Shown here: positions 12,722 through 24,570 of the stretch, in pieces
How the letters are laid out: each line of letters starts with the position of its first letter
How positions within the stretch are numbered: position 1 is the stretch's first letter
NCBI RefSeq assembly: GCF_014529535.1
Contig: NW_023503296.1
Location: 2,099,833 to 2,163,832 of the forward strand
Direction: 5' to 3'
Length of the DNA stretch: 64,000 nucleotides
From: Bradysia coprophila
Taxonomy: Eukaryota > Arthropoda > Insecta > Diptera > Sciaridae
Translations under genes and position numbers: made by a program
Notes under the pieces: model-generated
Told to the model about the DNA's origin: nothing
Database searches by the model: none
Seen by the model: the letters and a program-made list of their open reading frames with translations, nothing else

Positions 12722-13460
12722 TGGCCTTCGGCCGAGTTGAACTGATTATAGTAATTATAATTTTATTTATTTAACGGACATAACAGGGTTAACATGTGGA
12801 AGATGCACCCAAATTTGTAAGAGTTGTAAGGTTAATTTGGTTTCTCCTACTAAAGAAATGATATTCCGAAAGTTTGAACTTCCGTGATGACACCAGGAAT
12901 TGTAATTAAGGTAGCAGCAAAGCACCTAGCAGGGTAATAGAAAAAAATAAAGTAGTAATTTAATCGAAGTATGCGAAAATTTCCACACCTTTTTTTCATA
13001 ATGTAATTACAAAATCACCATTAGGGCTGCTAATGGTAATATTGGTATGAAAATACTACTCTATTTGACGTGGTAAAACCTCTTTTACCCTGCCAGGTGC
13101 TTTGGTAGCAGTCATTTTCGTTTTTAGCCCAGTACGAAGTACTGAAGGCTTATAGTAATGCTATCCCGTTTGTAACATGTGGAATTCGAAGCAGACACTA
13201 AGGGCGAAGCATCTGCCTATGTATATGGATGACCAGGTTGTACTGATTATAGTAATTTTAATTTTATTTATTTAACGATCATAACAGCCTTAACATCTGG
13301 AAAATATACCCAAACCAAATAAATAGGGATTGGTATTAGGGTATCAGTGATTTTTGTTTTTAGCTCCATATGACGTAGTGGGGCTTATCGGAACGCTATG
13401 CCATATGTTACATATGTTTTCGAGGCAGACAATAAGGGGAAAGGGATTTGTCTATGGTTG
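12722..13460 (+). repeat. Tandem pair of a dispersed repeat, first copy interrupted
   Basis: Two diverged direct copies: about 12722-13231 and 13232-13460. Both start with ACTGATTATAGTAAT followed by TTTATTTATTTAACG. Both later have the order GTAATTAAGG- or TATTAGGG-like sequence, then TTTTTAGC-, then a Y-GAAGTAC/GACGTAG block, then a CTTATAG/CTTATCGG block. The first copy is longer because it holds the MITE at 12918-13104. A fragment of the same family (GTACTTCGTACGGGGC) occurs near 24.68 kb. Confidence 0.6.
12918..13104. mobile_element. MITE with 7-bp target duplication
   Basis: A 187-bp element with ends CAAAGCACCTAGCAGGGTAA and, inverted, TTACCCTGCCAGGTGCTTTG. It is flanked by GTAGCAG on both sides (12911-12917 and 13105-13111). 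The neighbouring tandem repeat copy contains only one version of this site (GTATCAG near 13342-13348), which acts as an empty-site control. A second family member lies at about 25509-25697. Confidence 0.8.
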
Positions 13461-13496
13461 TACAGGACGCATCCACAATAATAAATATTATGCACC

Positions 13497-13668
13497 TACA
13501 CTGACAAAAAAGTTTCGAAAAACTCAACTGTTGCAGGTAACTTTGTCTCCAGGTAATCTACAATAGCTGCCACAGCTGTAGCGCCCCATACAAAAAATAC
13601 AGCTGTGGTAGATAATGTAGATTACCTGGAGACACAGGTGAGTTTTTCGAAACTTTTTTGTCAGTGTG
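13497..13668. repeat. Palindromic MITE-like element
   Basis: Long arms: 13497-13564 is almost fully complementary to 13614-13668 (cores ACTGACAAAAAAGTTTCG and TCTCCAGGTAATCTAC). The loop is about 50 bp and contains short internal repeats of an ACAGCTGT motif. It is noncoding; a strong hairpin is expected if transcribed. Confidence 0.65.
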
Positions 13669-15607
13669 TGTCCAAATGTTTATTTTGACGAGTTGGTGAC
13701 TGTGATTCTAAGCCGAAGACGCTTTCAGAAATTGGTTTTAAATCTCACTGAAAATGACTGTTTTACACTTACACTTTTGTACAACAAATAAAAATGGAAT
13801 CGTAGTAATCTTCGAAACGGGCTAGCTCGAGTTTTACGGCATGTATGAGAATTTTACTAAATTGAGTAGAATGATTATTGTTCGTAAACAATTTGAACAA
13901 ATTTTTTAGGAACGTGTTAAATATAAAAAAAGGTAAATTTATTTAATCCAGACTCGCCATGTAATCAGATCTTCATGATATCCCATATCCCTCTTAACAA
14001 CATCTCTTATGAAACTCTGATTGAACGAGTTTGAATGTGTGCGATCTTATATATCCTCGGTGAAAATCACACTCAGATATATTATATTCTTGCACATGTT
14101 CGAACTCGTGCAATCATTGCTCACCTACTTGACCAAGTATGTAACATACTATTGTCTAGAACACTAGACATCGAACAAAAGGAGTTACGGATTCAGTTAT
14201 TATCAGACAAGTGTTTGTTGTTTATAACTAGCTAATATCAGCATCGTCACAGTAATTTGTTTATCTGCTTTTTACGATTGATTTAAGGGTATATCACGAG
14301 TTGCAGTCCGAGCAGAGCGAGGGTTGCATGCGAAAGTGCCTAAAATCAATCGTCCCAAGCAAACACATAATTTTGACCTACGGGCTTCAAAGAAAATTCG
14401 AATTTTTACCGGTTAACGCTTAAACAAAACAAGAATAAGATTTTGTGTCAGTGTGGTGTCATTTTACCGAGATATATTACTGAAATTATTGCCGATTAAA
14501 ATATTTCAGTTTTGCATTTGAAATTATAAAAGACATTGAAAACTGGCTAAAAATATTGACAATAATATACAGTCTACAAACGTTTCTGCCGCTACTGAAT
14601 TGATTCAGCTGAATTATTGAATCTGTTAAAATAGTTTCTTTTAAGTCCAATATTCATAAATAAGCGTATGGCCCTGCCACAATGATATATAATCATATGC
14701 ATCATATTTTTACAATATTCATATAAATTTCATTGTTGTTAGACTCATTAACCCTTGAAAAATTTCTATAAATTGTTGGCAGCTTCTTTGCCTTTATATT
14801 TTGCTCAGCTTCCTCTCAGCCATGAGGAACTGGCTAAACGAAATTATTGATCTAGAAACCAAATTATCTTTTCAAATATCTTTAGTGTTTAGTAATTCTT
14901 ACCGCAAACCGTTCTAAATGCGATAATTCCTATATTGGAATATCTGCAATTACTGGAACAAACTGTGACAGGTCATCCTTCACAGATATAATGCTTCCAG
15001 ATTTATTTACATATTTCTGACAACGCACCACGCAATCGTATCAAGATTTCAGATACCGCAATCGGACAGTGTATCACCCGATGCTAAATATCTTTTTGAA
15101 ATTTTTTTTATTTCATTTGAGTCTATCATTTGGGGAAAATTTGCATCAGGCGTCAGAAGAAATTTTCTAAAACAATTAACAAAATTGGTTCTTCTGGTCT
15201 GAAAAAGTAAAGCCGTAAGCGAGTTTTTTGAAAGTAGAACTGGTGCAGTTGGATCCATACCCTAGAAGCTTGTTTTTTATATGGAATCATCCATAAATCC
15301 CGTCAGCTGAGAGAGAGAAACCGGCAAAAAGAGGACAAAAAATGACGGGGTACTGTTTGCCGTAATCGTAAGAGGACCTACCAAAAAATTTTTAAATTGT
15401 TTAAGAAAAAAATCTCGTTATGACGTCTGTCGGTACCTTCAAAAAACCGGACTAGCGCAAATACCACGCAATGCGTAACACTGTAGGTAGATTTGGAGCT
15501 TAATACACTTACTACAAAAACAGAAATAGTCTTCGCTTTTCGTTGTGTAATGATATTGCCAGGGGAAACAGGGGAACGTTACACATAGACACACATTCAC
15601 TTTCCTC

Positions 15608-16077
15608 CAGGGGCTATTTAGTTGAATTTTCAGCAAATTTTGGCAAATTTGGAGAATTTGACGAATTTTGGCGAATTTTGACGAATTTTGGTTAATTTTG
15701 ACGAATTTTGGCGATTTTTTGTGAATTTATACATGATTTTAAGAAATTTCAAAGAATCTTAGAACTTAGTTATATATTTTTGGCCAAGACATTCCAGAAA
15801 TCTATTTTTAACCGGGAAGCCATGATGGTTTTTTTTTGGAAAAACGATGAAAAATGTCCTAATTTTGTGAATTTTACATATATTTGTGAATTTGGTAGAT
15901 TCTTGCATAATTTTGTTATGCTATATCACAAAACTAGCAAAATATTTCAAAAAACATAAATTTGGAAGAAAATTTTCAAATTTAAATTTTTTAATTTGGG
16001 AGAATTTCGGCGAATTTCGACGAATTTTGGCGAATTTTGGCGAATTTCGGCAAATTAATTCAACTAAATAGCCCCTG
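15608..16077. mobile_element. hAT-like MITE with internal minisatellite
   Basis: The terminal repeats start CAGGGGCTATTTAGTTGAAT at 15608 and end with the inverse at 16077. They are flanked by the perfect 8-bp direct repeat CTTTCCTC (15600-15607 and 16078-16085). An 8-bp duplication with CAGGG-type ends is characteristic of hAT nonautonomous elements. The interior is built from short units of the type GAATTTTGGCGAATTTTGAC at both ends. Open frames inside (61-83 codons) are repeat artefacts. Confidence 0.8.
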
Positions 16078-16514
16078 CTTTCCTCTGATGACCCCTGTAG
16101 TTCAAAATCTTCTTTGTATTCTTTTCCTGCTTTGACTCAAAGCCTTCGAGTAGTGTACTCTTTAGCACTCTTTTTGAAGAGTGAAATGTAATCTATTTAG
16201 GATTTCCGAAATAAGAACCCTACGATCAGAAGAACCAATTTGTGGAAGTGCTTCCGAAATTGTCTTCTGTAAACGTTGTTTACAGTAATATTTCACATAA
16301 AAAACAATGTATCCATTTTCGCTGTATTGGGTTTTAAATTTGAACAGTTTTCGGTCCAGTCCGAACCGGAAAGTTCAGAAGAATTATTGACACTGTAACA
16401 TATGCAACGTATTGTGTGGCAGTGCCATTAGAGAATCTCACAAATTCAGCTGAATGGCTTTAAATTCGTTTTATTATTCACGCATCATCGCAATCGCTTC
16501 AAATTGGCACTCGC

Positions 16515-16524
16515 ATATTTTATA
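16515..16524 (+). promoter_or_regulatory. Possible TATA element of the P450 gene
   Basis: TATTTTATAG lies about 90 bp upstream of the P450 ATG, a plausible distance for a short 5' leader. It is a weak match and no initiator can be fixed, so this is only a candidate. Confidence 0.25.
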
Positions 16525-16611
16525 GTTCGAATTCTTCTTCACTTCATTCCACTTCAATTGTGACGTGCCTACAACCTCCTTCGGCCACGATAAAAAAGAT
16601 TTTTTGAAAAA

Positions 16612-18226
16612 ATGATTTCATCATTTGCCACAATTTTCTTTGGATTTTTGGTTTTTGTGTACTTCTTTTTGAACAGAAAACTCAACTATTGGAAAATAAG
16701 AAACGTTCCATACATTGAGCCGAAATTTTTGTATGGAAATGCCCGTGGTATTGTGAAAGACTATCATCCGGGCGAATTTTGGCGAACGATGTGTCGAATG
16801 TTAAAGCCTAAAGGTCCAATTGGTGGAGCATACATGTTCATACAACCCTTCGCTGTCATTACAGACCTGGACTTAATGAAAGAAATCATGATAAAGGATT
16901 TCAATTTTTTCACGAATCGTGTTGGCTATTTCAACGAAAAGGATGATCCGATATCAGCTCATATTATTAACTTGGAGGGCGAATCGTGGAAAGATATGAG
17001 GAAAAAAATATCGCCAACGTTTGCTGGCAGCAAATTGAAAATGATGTTCAGTGAGCTTATTGAAATTTCTATGAAATTAGTAGCTCTGATAGATAAGGAT
17101 ACATTCAGTAAAAAGCCCATTGATGTGGGAGATCTTCTACCACGATTTGTAACTGATATCCTCGGGTTGACGGAGTTCGGCATTTACTGTAATTCGATGG
17201 AAGACAGACATTCAAAGTTTTACGAAATGGCATTGAAGGACTTTGCTTCATTTAGCTTTCTCAGAAGAATGTTGCTCTGGACATTTCGTGATCTGGGCAG
17301 AAGACTGCATTTTGTAACAACAGACAAGGAGATTGGTAATTTTTATTCCGACGTTATAGGTAAATTGCTGCAACATCGCAAAGATAATCCGCAATTGAAA
17401 CGACAAGATTTGGTTAGTGTATTGACCAAATTGAAAGATTCAAATACACTAAGTTTCCAGCAAATAGCGGCCCAAGCATATGTTTTCTCTGTGGCAGGTA
17501 AATACAAAATTGAAGTCATGTAACCATACCAAATCGATTCAAAATTCTGATGTAGGTATTGAAACGACTGCTGCAGCAATAACTTTTTGCATGTTTGAAC
17601 TATCGATCAACGACGATATTCGAAAAAAAGCTCGCCAATCAATTTATGAATGCCTGAAGAAGCACGATGGCTGTTTAACTTACGAGGCTCTGAATGAAAT
17701 GCATTACCTACAACAGTGCATTCACGGTAAATTGACCTCTTATGTCGTCGACATGAAATGAAAAGTTTCGTCATAGACGTGCTCATAATGTTATTTTTAT
17801 CTGACAGAGGCGATTCGAAAATATCCGCCAGTTCCCACAATAACAAGAGTGGCCAACGCTGATTATAAAATCGCAAACACAAACATTACCATTGAAAAAG
17901 GAACGTCCATGGTTTGTTCAATTTATTCGATTCATACCGACCCTGAGATATATCCCGATCCGGACAAATACGATCCAGACCGATTCTTACCGGAAGAAAT
18001 AGAAAAACGGCATCCGCTCAGTTTTATTCCGTTCGGTAACGGGCCGAGGGGTTGCATGGCGCCGAGATATGCCAATTTGTTGATAAAAATTGCACTAGTG
18101 AAAATTTTGACTAATTTCGATTTTAAATTAGATCACGAAAAAACGATGATTCCGCTGAAAATGGCACCGAAAAAATTGGTTTTCTGGCCGAATAACGAAA
18201 TTTTTATTAATTTTACTAAAATTTAG
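16612..18226 (+). CDS. Cytochrome P450, CYP6-like
   Basis: A microsomal haem-thiolate monooxygenase of the type that oxidises plant toxins, insecticides or endogenous lipids; the substrate cannot be read from sequence. Exons 16612-17497, 17556-17726 and 17808-18226 join in phase to 491 aa, normal for the family. An N-terminal hydrophobic anchor (about residues 3-22) is present. The I-helix motif AGIETT (295-300) is formed across the first intron, and the K-helix EAIR (353-356) across the second. DPDRF replaces the usual PERF. The haem loop is FGNGPRGCMA with the axial cysteine at about residue 435; alanine replaces the common final glycine, which the family tolerates. CYP6 assignment rests on overall resemblance, including GVPY-like VPYIEPKF and NEKDDPISAH. 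The gene looks intact. Confidence 0.92.
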
Positions 18227-18313
18227 CAAAGTTAACTAAAATCCTATTATTTGACATGTTGTTAAATTTTGAGCTTTTTTTACCACCACTTAGTAAATTT
18301 CATTTATTGACTG

Positions 18314-19095
18314 ACTGTCCCATGCGAAAGTTGATCATTACATATCAATTTACCACCGCGAAAATGATCCATTACATGGAATATTCCTAACGCATGCGAA
18401 AGTTGAATAAATTAAAAAAGTTAAGTTTCTGCGAAGAAACGATTATTGTTTCTTTAGTGTTGATGACCATAAATTTTGCAATGGCTGTGTATTAAAGATT
18501 TATAAAAAGAACTTGAAAACACCTAATTGAAAGTATCAGCCATATTTATTGCAGCAATAATTTTGATATTTTCAATGTTTAATCAACTGTTCATTGAACA
18601 GTGTTCAATCAACTGTTTAATCAACTTTGTTTATTTTTCATTTATTTCCTACAACAATAGATACTTTTGCTCACATTACACACAATTTTCAGCACGTCAT
18701 TGCAAAATTTATATAGTCAAAATAAAAAATCAACAAAATTATGCGTCTTCACCTACTGCGAAAAAAATTTCAGTGTCAACATGTCAACACAATAGTAGTG
18801 AATAGGTCTGTTTCAAGGCCATGCGAATTGTCAAATTACTGTCAAATTTTATCCATAGTGACATCATCAATATTTGTATGAAAACCGTTCTCTGTGTATA
18901 AAATCGTGTTCGTTCGGCTAGTCAAAATTCGTGTTTACAGTTACTTGGAACAAACCCTTACTGTTGTAGACGTGTGAGCCGGTTTCGTCGGTATACTAGA
19001 TTCGTTTGGAAACGTTTTCTCACAACAACAGATTTATTTTGTTTAAATTTATTTAAATTAATTGACATGTAAGGATCAACTTTCGCATGGACAGG
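18314..19095. mobile_element. Nonautonomous DNA transposon, ~780 bp
   Basis: About 28-bp terminal inverted repeats share ATGCGAAAGTTGATC: left end about 18314-18345, right end about 19067-19095. A third, partial copy of the terminal motif lies at 18391-18407. The interior is AT-rich with no transposase; a 92-codon frame starting from a non-ATG codon is not convincing. An internal TATAAAAT at about 18896 resembles a TATA box, but nothing coding follows. I could not establish the target duplication. Confidence 0.6.
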
Positions 19096-20014
19096 CAATA
19101 AAATAGAATACAAGTAATGCTGCGAAGTAATTCCTTAATTCGGAAACAATTTTAATTCGCCTTTGGCTCGGATATGTAAACTCTACACTTGTCTCAACTA
19201 ACAGTTACCGAAGATTGTTGCTCAACAACACAACTGTGAGGTTGCTCGTATCTTAAAATTGGTCCCTCATGTAATGAATCATTTTCACAGCATGCACTGT
19301 AACCTATTATATGCTAATCAGGGATTGAGATAGAAAGTATCTCAACTATGTAGTGGTTTTACTTCTGTATCGCACCCTGATATCTATTTCGTTTGTATAA
19401 ATGTAAATTTCTCATGCTGTGTATGCACTTTGCGTATAGCTACTTGTAAATCAGTTCAGTACATACAAATGTTCAATAAAGTAATCGAATGAAATTGACC
19501 TCACTGATTTTTTATTCATCACCGAAAGTCTATGAACGAGCCGTACGCGACGGGTATCTTGTCTCTTTCTAAAGCATTCATAAACATATTTTCCAACTCA
19601 TTCGCAAGCGTTACCTTTGGACACATCTAGGCATTACCATTCGGATGAGTCAGGTCCCTCATAGGAGTTCCTAATATAATTACTTGGACGTAAATACGTA
19701 AGTTTCTATATATGTATGGGGAGTCGACTTATAAATTATAAGTTTTTATAGCTGGAACAAATGTATAAATTACACACATACTTCTAAAAAGGTTTGGCTT
19801 TTGTGTCTCATACGTTATGAAACTTAGGAAAGTTTTTTCGACGATGGTGGTTTGATTCTTCTATAGATATGAAGTGCAATATATCAATATTTGTTGAATT
19901 TGTTAAACCAAAAGATGAAACAATCATCATTATATTGGTTAACATCGAATGCTAAATGCATTTATCACATCAAGAATGAATCCGTGCCATTAGACAATCA
20001 CAATGTCGAACAAA

Positions 20015-20306
20015 TAGTAGGACGTTTGACCATTGTTTGACTGTTTCGATCTTTGAGAAAATTAAATACGTCTTTCGACGTTTTGTATTAATATGCAGTT
20101 CAATATGAATTTTATTCCGATCATGATTCGCTATACTTGTTCGTGTGCAAATTGATATGGTGTTACTAGAGCACTGTATCAAGTACCACTGTCGCCATGG
20201 CCTGATGAGAAATGGTATTGTTGAACTTCATATTAATGCAAAATAATCCGTCGAAAGACGTATTTAATTTTCTCAAAGATCGAAACAGTGGTCAAACGTC
20301 CTACTA
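20015..20306. repeat. Foldback element, 292 bp
   Basis: About 85 bp at 20015-20105 (cores TAGTAGGACGTTTGAC and TTTGAGAAAATTAAATACG) is inversely repeated at about 20222-20306. The left arm carries a small insertion relative to the right. It is noncoding. Confidence 0.65.
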
Positions 20307-21109
20307 TACTTAGAAAGTTGAAAATTGTAAGTGAACCTTCCATAATTTTCAAGTCTTACGTCGTGAACTTATAGTCATAAGTGAAAATCGCAATCTCTCG
20401 AAGTTATATAAATTCGCTTTATCCAAAACTCCGTATAAATTGAAACAAACAAAATCATACGAAAAAATGCGGACGAACTATAACGCATCTGTTCAAATAA
20501 ACGGTTTGGTTTAATAATAATAAGAATTTCTTGACGCAGTATGTATTGCTTAAAAAGAAGGAAGCGACCAGCGCCACGAACAACGTAACTTTTATATGGC
20601 GAACATTTCAACTTTTGTCAACAAATTGTCCTAAATCTAAAAAATTCCTTTTGATAGTGAAAAAAGGCTTCAATGTGAGTTCACTAAAAACGGTACATTG
20701 GAACCGGAGAAAACTCACTTCCAATTCTACTGATCCCATACGTTTCACTAAAGATATTTTGCTTCATCGAGTTAATATAAATGTTTCACCTTACTCGGTA
20801 CAGCTATGTTTGTTATTGCAAAAAAGAGAACTGAACGTGCACTTTTGATAAATTATATAAGATAGCTGACCATGATGTGTGGTATTGTGACCATTTTTAA
20901 CTTTGTACGTCGTTTTCTTGAAATCCTCTGATATCCAGGAGTAATGACTAACTTTATTATGAAGATTGAACATTTGGATTCGCAATTAATCAAAAATTAA
21001 TCAATATTTAAAGAATTTCTTGAATTAAGTTTAATATTTTAATTGAATCGAGATTTGCGTTATGGTGTCCGTGATTTGCGGTATTTCATATGAAATTCAA
21101 TAGAGACCG

Positions 21110-23280
21110 ATATTTGGATACTTAAAGGATTTAATCTCATTTTCCTGCGGTGATGAGTCCGGAAAATTGACATCAGAGATTGCTAAGCTAGTAAACATCA
21201 TCCGTTCAGGGGACATATTTCCGGACATTGAGCCAATTTTTTACGGAGCGTCACTTATCGCATTAGCCAAGGACAATGGGGACATCAGACCAATAGCAAT
21301 CGGCCTAGTGTGGCGCAGGCTAGCTTGTAAAATAGGATGCTTCGCCGTCAAGGATTCGGTAGCGCAATTGTTAGCACCAATCTCAAATGGCTTTGGTGTT
21401 CGCGGTGGATCGGAAGCAATCGTTCATGCAGTTCGAGCGTTCGCTAAAGCTAAACACACAGACCCAACCGCAATAGTAAAATTTGACTTCTCAAATGCTT
21501 TCAACGAGTTATTCAGAAGATTTTTACTAAAAGAAATCAAGACTACAGCGCCATCGTTGTTCCCGATGCTACAGCAAGCATATCGATGCCCTTCAAGCCT
21601 CTTCTTCGGTGAAACAATTATTTTATCAAAACGTGGCACTCAACAAGGCGACCCATGCGCCCCGGCTGCTTTCAGTATAGCATTGAGACCTCTGACGCAT
21701 TCGCTTGGATCTAAACTGAATGCATGGTTTTTGGATGATGGGACCATCGGAGACAATTTCAACATCATATTAGAAGACATAAGAAGAGTTTTGTCCTTTT
21801 CTAACGAATCGGGCCTGTCATTGAACCCGTCCAAGTGTGAGATCTATTTCATCAACGCTCCACCGGACGCAAAGGAGAGTATGTTGAACGAACTGAACCG
21901 GTTGCTGCCAGGAATTAAGGTGCTCGACAACAGCTCGTTTAGGCTTCTTGGTGCTCCCATTTTGGAGGAAGGCATAAGCGAGGCATTGTCAAAAGGTTTA
22001 GAAACCGTGAAGACATTATGTAAACGCCTTCCGCTTTTAGATATACATCCTGCTCTGAGATTGCTACGAAGCTCGCTGTCGTCTCCACGTTTCCAGTATT
22101 TGCTTCGGACTGCACCAACGTTTTCTCACCAGACTGAATTGACAGAAATTGATGAATTTTATCGCCACACTCTGGAAGAGGTCACTAACAACAAGCTCAG
22201 TGACACCTCTTGGATTCAAGGTTCGCTTCCTATGGCGTTTTCCGGCCTGGGTATTAGACGGACAGTAGATCTAGCCCATCCAGCTTATTTCTCATCAGTA
22301 TTCCAATCAGAAGATTTATCGAACCGAATTCTGTCCAAGTCAAGGTTAACTATCATCGACACCGATTTCTCTTCATCGATTGAAGCCTATCCCGACGAAA
22401 TGATCCCACCAAATGATGTGTCGAAACAGAACCAATATTGCTGGGATAATTTACGATCCAAGGCAACTTTCGACGAGCTATTATCATCAAGTGGACCTAC
22501 AGACCGTGCAAGACTGCTATCGTCATCAACCCAATCATCTTCAAAGTGGCTACAAGCAGTCCCGTCACACCAGCTAGGTCTACTACTGGATAACGACTCG
22601 GCCAGAGTTGCTGTCGCGTTACGCTTGGGTAACGACGTTTGCGAGCCGCACCGGTGCATTTGTGGTGAAATGGTGGACCCGAAAGGTTATCATGCGTTGT
22701 CTTGCAATAAGACGTATGGGAAATACGCTCGTCATGCAGCAGCTAACAAGATTTTTTCAATGGCTTTTAGTTCGGCTGGTGTCCCGAATAGACTCGAACC
22801 GTATGGAGTAGAGGGAGACTTCTGATCTGGGATGTGACGATAGTCAATACAATGGCGGCTAAATACCTACGATCAACTTCGTTAACCAGTGGAGCTGCAG
22901 CGGATGAAGCGGAGCGAGTCAAACACAATTTGTATATCGATCTGAAAGATCGTTTCATTTTCACACCGCTCGCCTTCGAAGCTTTTGGGGCAATTGGTCC
23001 AGAAACGTTATTATTTATGAAAAAGCTGGGTAAGCTCATGAAACAACAGACAGGAGAGAAGCGCTCTTTGGATTATTTGTTACAACGGATTTCAGTAGCA
23101 ATCCAAAGGGGTAATTCAGTCAGTATCCGAGATACTTTTAATTCCAGCGGTAGTAATGAATTCAACCTCTTCCAATAAAATAGTCAAAATAATCAAAACA
23201 ATCAATGTGATATTGCTATGTTAACAGTGTAAAAAGAAAAAGAAAAGGTCGAAATAAATTAATTAATTAGAAAAACAAGG
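21110..23280 (+). mobile_element. Degenerate non-LTR retrotransposon, RT plus C-terminal endonuclease-like domain
   Basis: The 5'-truncated body begins around 21110, where the frame is already inside the protein, and ends near a purine-rich, then AATTAATTAATTAG tail at about 23240-23270. Its protein is reverse transcriptase followed by a CCHC finger and a WDVT-type nuclease-like segment. This is the domain order of elements that use a C-terminal restriction-like endonuclease instead of an N-terminal AP endonuclease. Repeats of another kind follow from 23.57 kb. Confidence 0.75.
21116..23178 (+). pseudogene. Reverse transcriptase / RLE-like protein, frameshifted and internally deleted
   Basis: The reading frame enters upstream of the first ATG (no start codon at the true N-terminus). 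RT landmarks are present: FDFSNAFNE (motif A aspartate), RGTQQGDPCAPAAFS (motif B) and WFLDDG (catalytic DD). A finger of form C-x-C-G...H-x3-C lies near 22.65-22.71 kb (ICGEMVDPKGYHALSC). The frame stops at 22825 after LEPYGVEGDF and resumes in another frame at about 22815 with LIWDVTIVNTMA, reaching a stop at 23178 after QRISVAIQRGN. The segment that relatives carry between LEP.G and WDVT, with the R-P-D-G part of the nuclease core, is missing. The copy therefore looks inactive. Clade is uncertain. Confidence 0.75.
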
Positions 23281-23569
23281 CATCAGAACAGTCGGAGCGT
23301 TTGCTGCGACTTAGCCCCGTACAACCCGTAATTCTATTTCGTTCGCAACCATTATACGTCCGTAGCCCTAATAAGCCCGGAACCCTAATACGTCTACAAC
23401 CCTCTAATGCGTCTGTTACCAAAATGCAAGTCAAGTTGCGCATTGTCAAATTTACTGAAACTGTTCAATTTTTAAATTGCGCATAGCGCAATTACGAAAG
23501 CCCGTACGAAGTACCTTTCAAATAAAACCAACAATTTACGACATTATTTTAGAAACCCAAAATTTTTTG

Positions 23570-24262
23570 CCAACTTTCCATTGGGTATTCAATTACCTCT
23601 CAAATGAAACAAAAACTATTAAAATCGGCTGAGATTTACTCGATTTATGTGCAAAAAGCACTTAGGGCCGAGTAGCGGCCTTAGTGCAAGGGCCCAAATT
23701 TGAAACTTTTTTGCTATCATTCTATTCGTCATTCAATTATCTATCAAATGAAACAAAAACTAGCAAAATCGGATGAGATTTACTCGATTTATGTGCAAAA
23801 AACACTTAGGGCCGAGTAGCGGCCTTAGTCCAAGGGCCCAAATTTGAAACTTTTTTTGCCACGTTCTTTTCGGTATTCAATTAGACTCCATAAAAAACTA
23901 AATCTAGCAAAATCGGATGAGATTTACTCGATTTATGTGCAAAAAACACGTAGGGCCGAGTAGCGGCCTCAGTCCAAGGGCCCAAATTTGAAACTTTTTT
24001 CGCCATCATTCTATTCGGCATTCAATTATCTCTCAAATGAAACAAAAACTAGCAAAATCGGATGAGATTTACTCGATTTATGTGCAAAAAATACTTGGGG
24101 CCGAGTAGCGGCCTTAGTCCAAGGGCCCTAATTTGAAACTTTTTTCGTCACGTTCTTTTCGGTATTCAATTACCTTCCATAAAAAACTAAAACTAGCAAA
24201 ATCGGATGAGATTTACTCGATTTATGTGCAAAAAACACCTTGGGCCGAGTAACGACCTTTGA
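23570..24262 (+). repeat. Satellite-like tandem array, ~144-bp unit x about 5
   Basis: Each unit contains GAGATTTACTCGATTTATGTG followed by a 'GGGCCGAGTAGCGGCC' block; that block recurs near 23668, 23811, 23955, 24099 and 24242. Spacing is about 144 bp, and units differ by scattered substitutions. The array lies just 3' of the RT relic. A GC-rich dyad (GGGCCGAGTAGCGGCC) sits in an otherwise AT-rich unit. Confidence 0.85.
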
Positions 24263-24541
24263 GCCCTCCCAACAAGCCCACGTTGCATCTTACCCAAAAA
24301 CAATGTTCAGCAACTTTGTTCTACTCGTCAATACCTTTCATTTGATATATCACAAGCAGCTATTGCGTGCGCATTTCGGTAGATATCGTCGAAAGACTGA
24401 AAAACACCTATAGGGCCCTAGCTCTGGAAGGGCCGACCCTACCATGCCCATTTTCGAACTTGACCTTACTTTTGTCGATACCAATCGGGGAAAAAAAGAA
24501 TTTTAAAAAAAGGTTGTGATTTACTCTAGCTAGAGGGGTCA

Positions 24542-24570
24542 CGGACGGACGGACGGACGGACGGACGGAC
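24542..24570 (+). repeat. (GGAC)n microsatellite
   Basis: About seven units of GGAC/ACGG follow a block (AACTTGACC...GTGATTTACTC) that is related to the tandem repeats at 52.56-52.88 kb. Confidence 0.85.

Larger units (their letters stand above)
9193..16611. other. Intergenic, rich in short inverted-repeat elements
   Basis: No gene is supported between the Rpn9 start and the P450 start. The open frames (up to 128 codons at 9158-9544 on the minus strand) show no family motif, and several are simply the two strands of inverted repeats. The stretch carries at least seven MITE-like elements listed separately and AT-rich sequence in between. A single arm of the element seen at 44197-44304 lies at about 9417-9446. 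Confidence 0.5.
18227..21109. other. Intergenic stretch without genes
   Basis: Apart from the transposon at 18314-19095 and the foldback at 20015-20306, I see no feature. The frames of up to 105 codons at 20.5-20.85 kb show no family resemblance and are not supported. Confidence 0.45.

Noticed and set aside
18527-18805. 92-codon frame with a hydrophobic start
   Set aside because: No ATG start; lies inside the transposon at 18314-19095; AT-rich composition explains the hydrophobic run.
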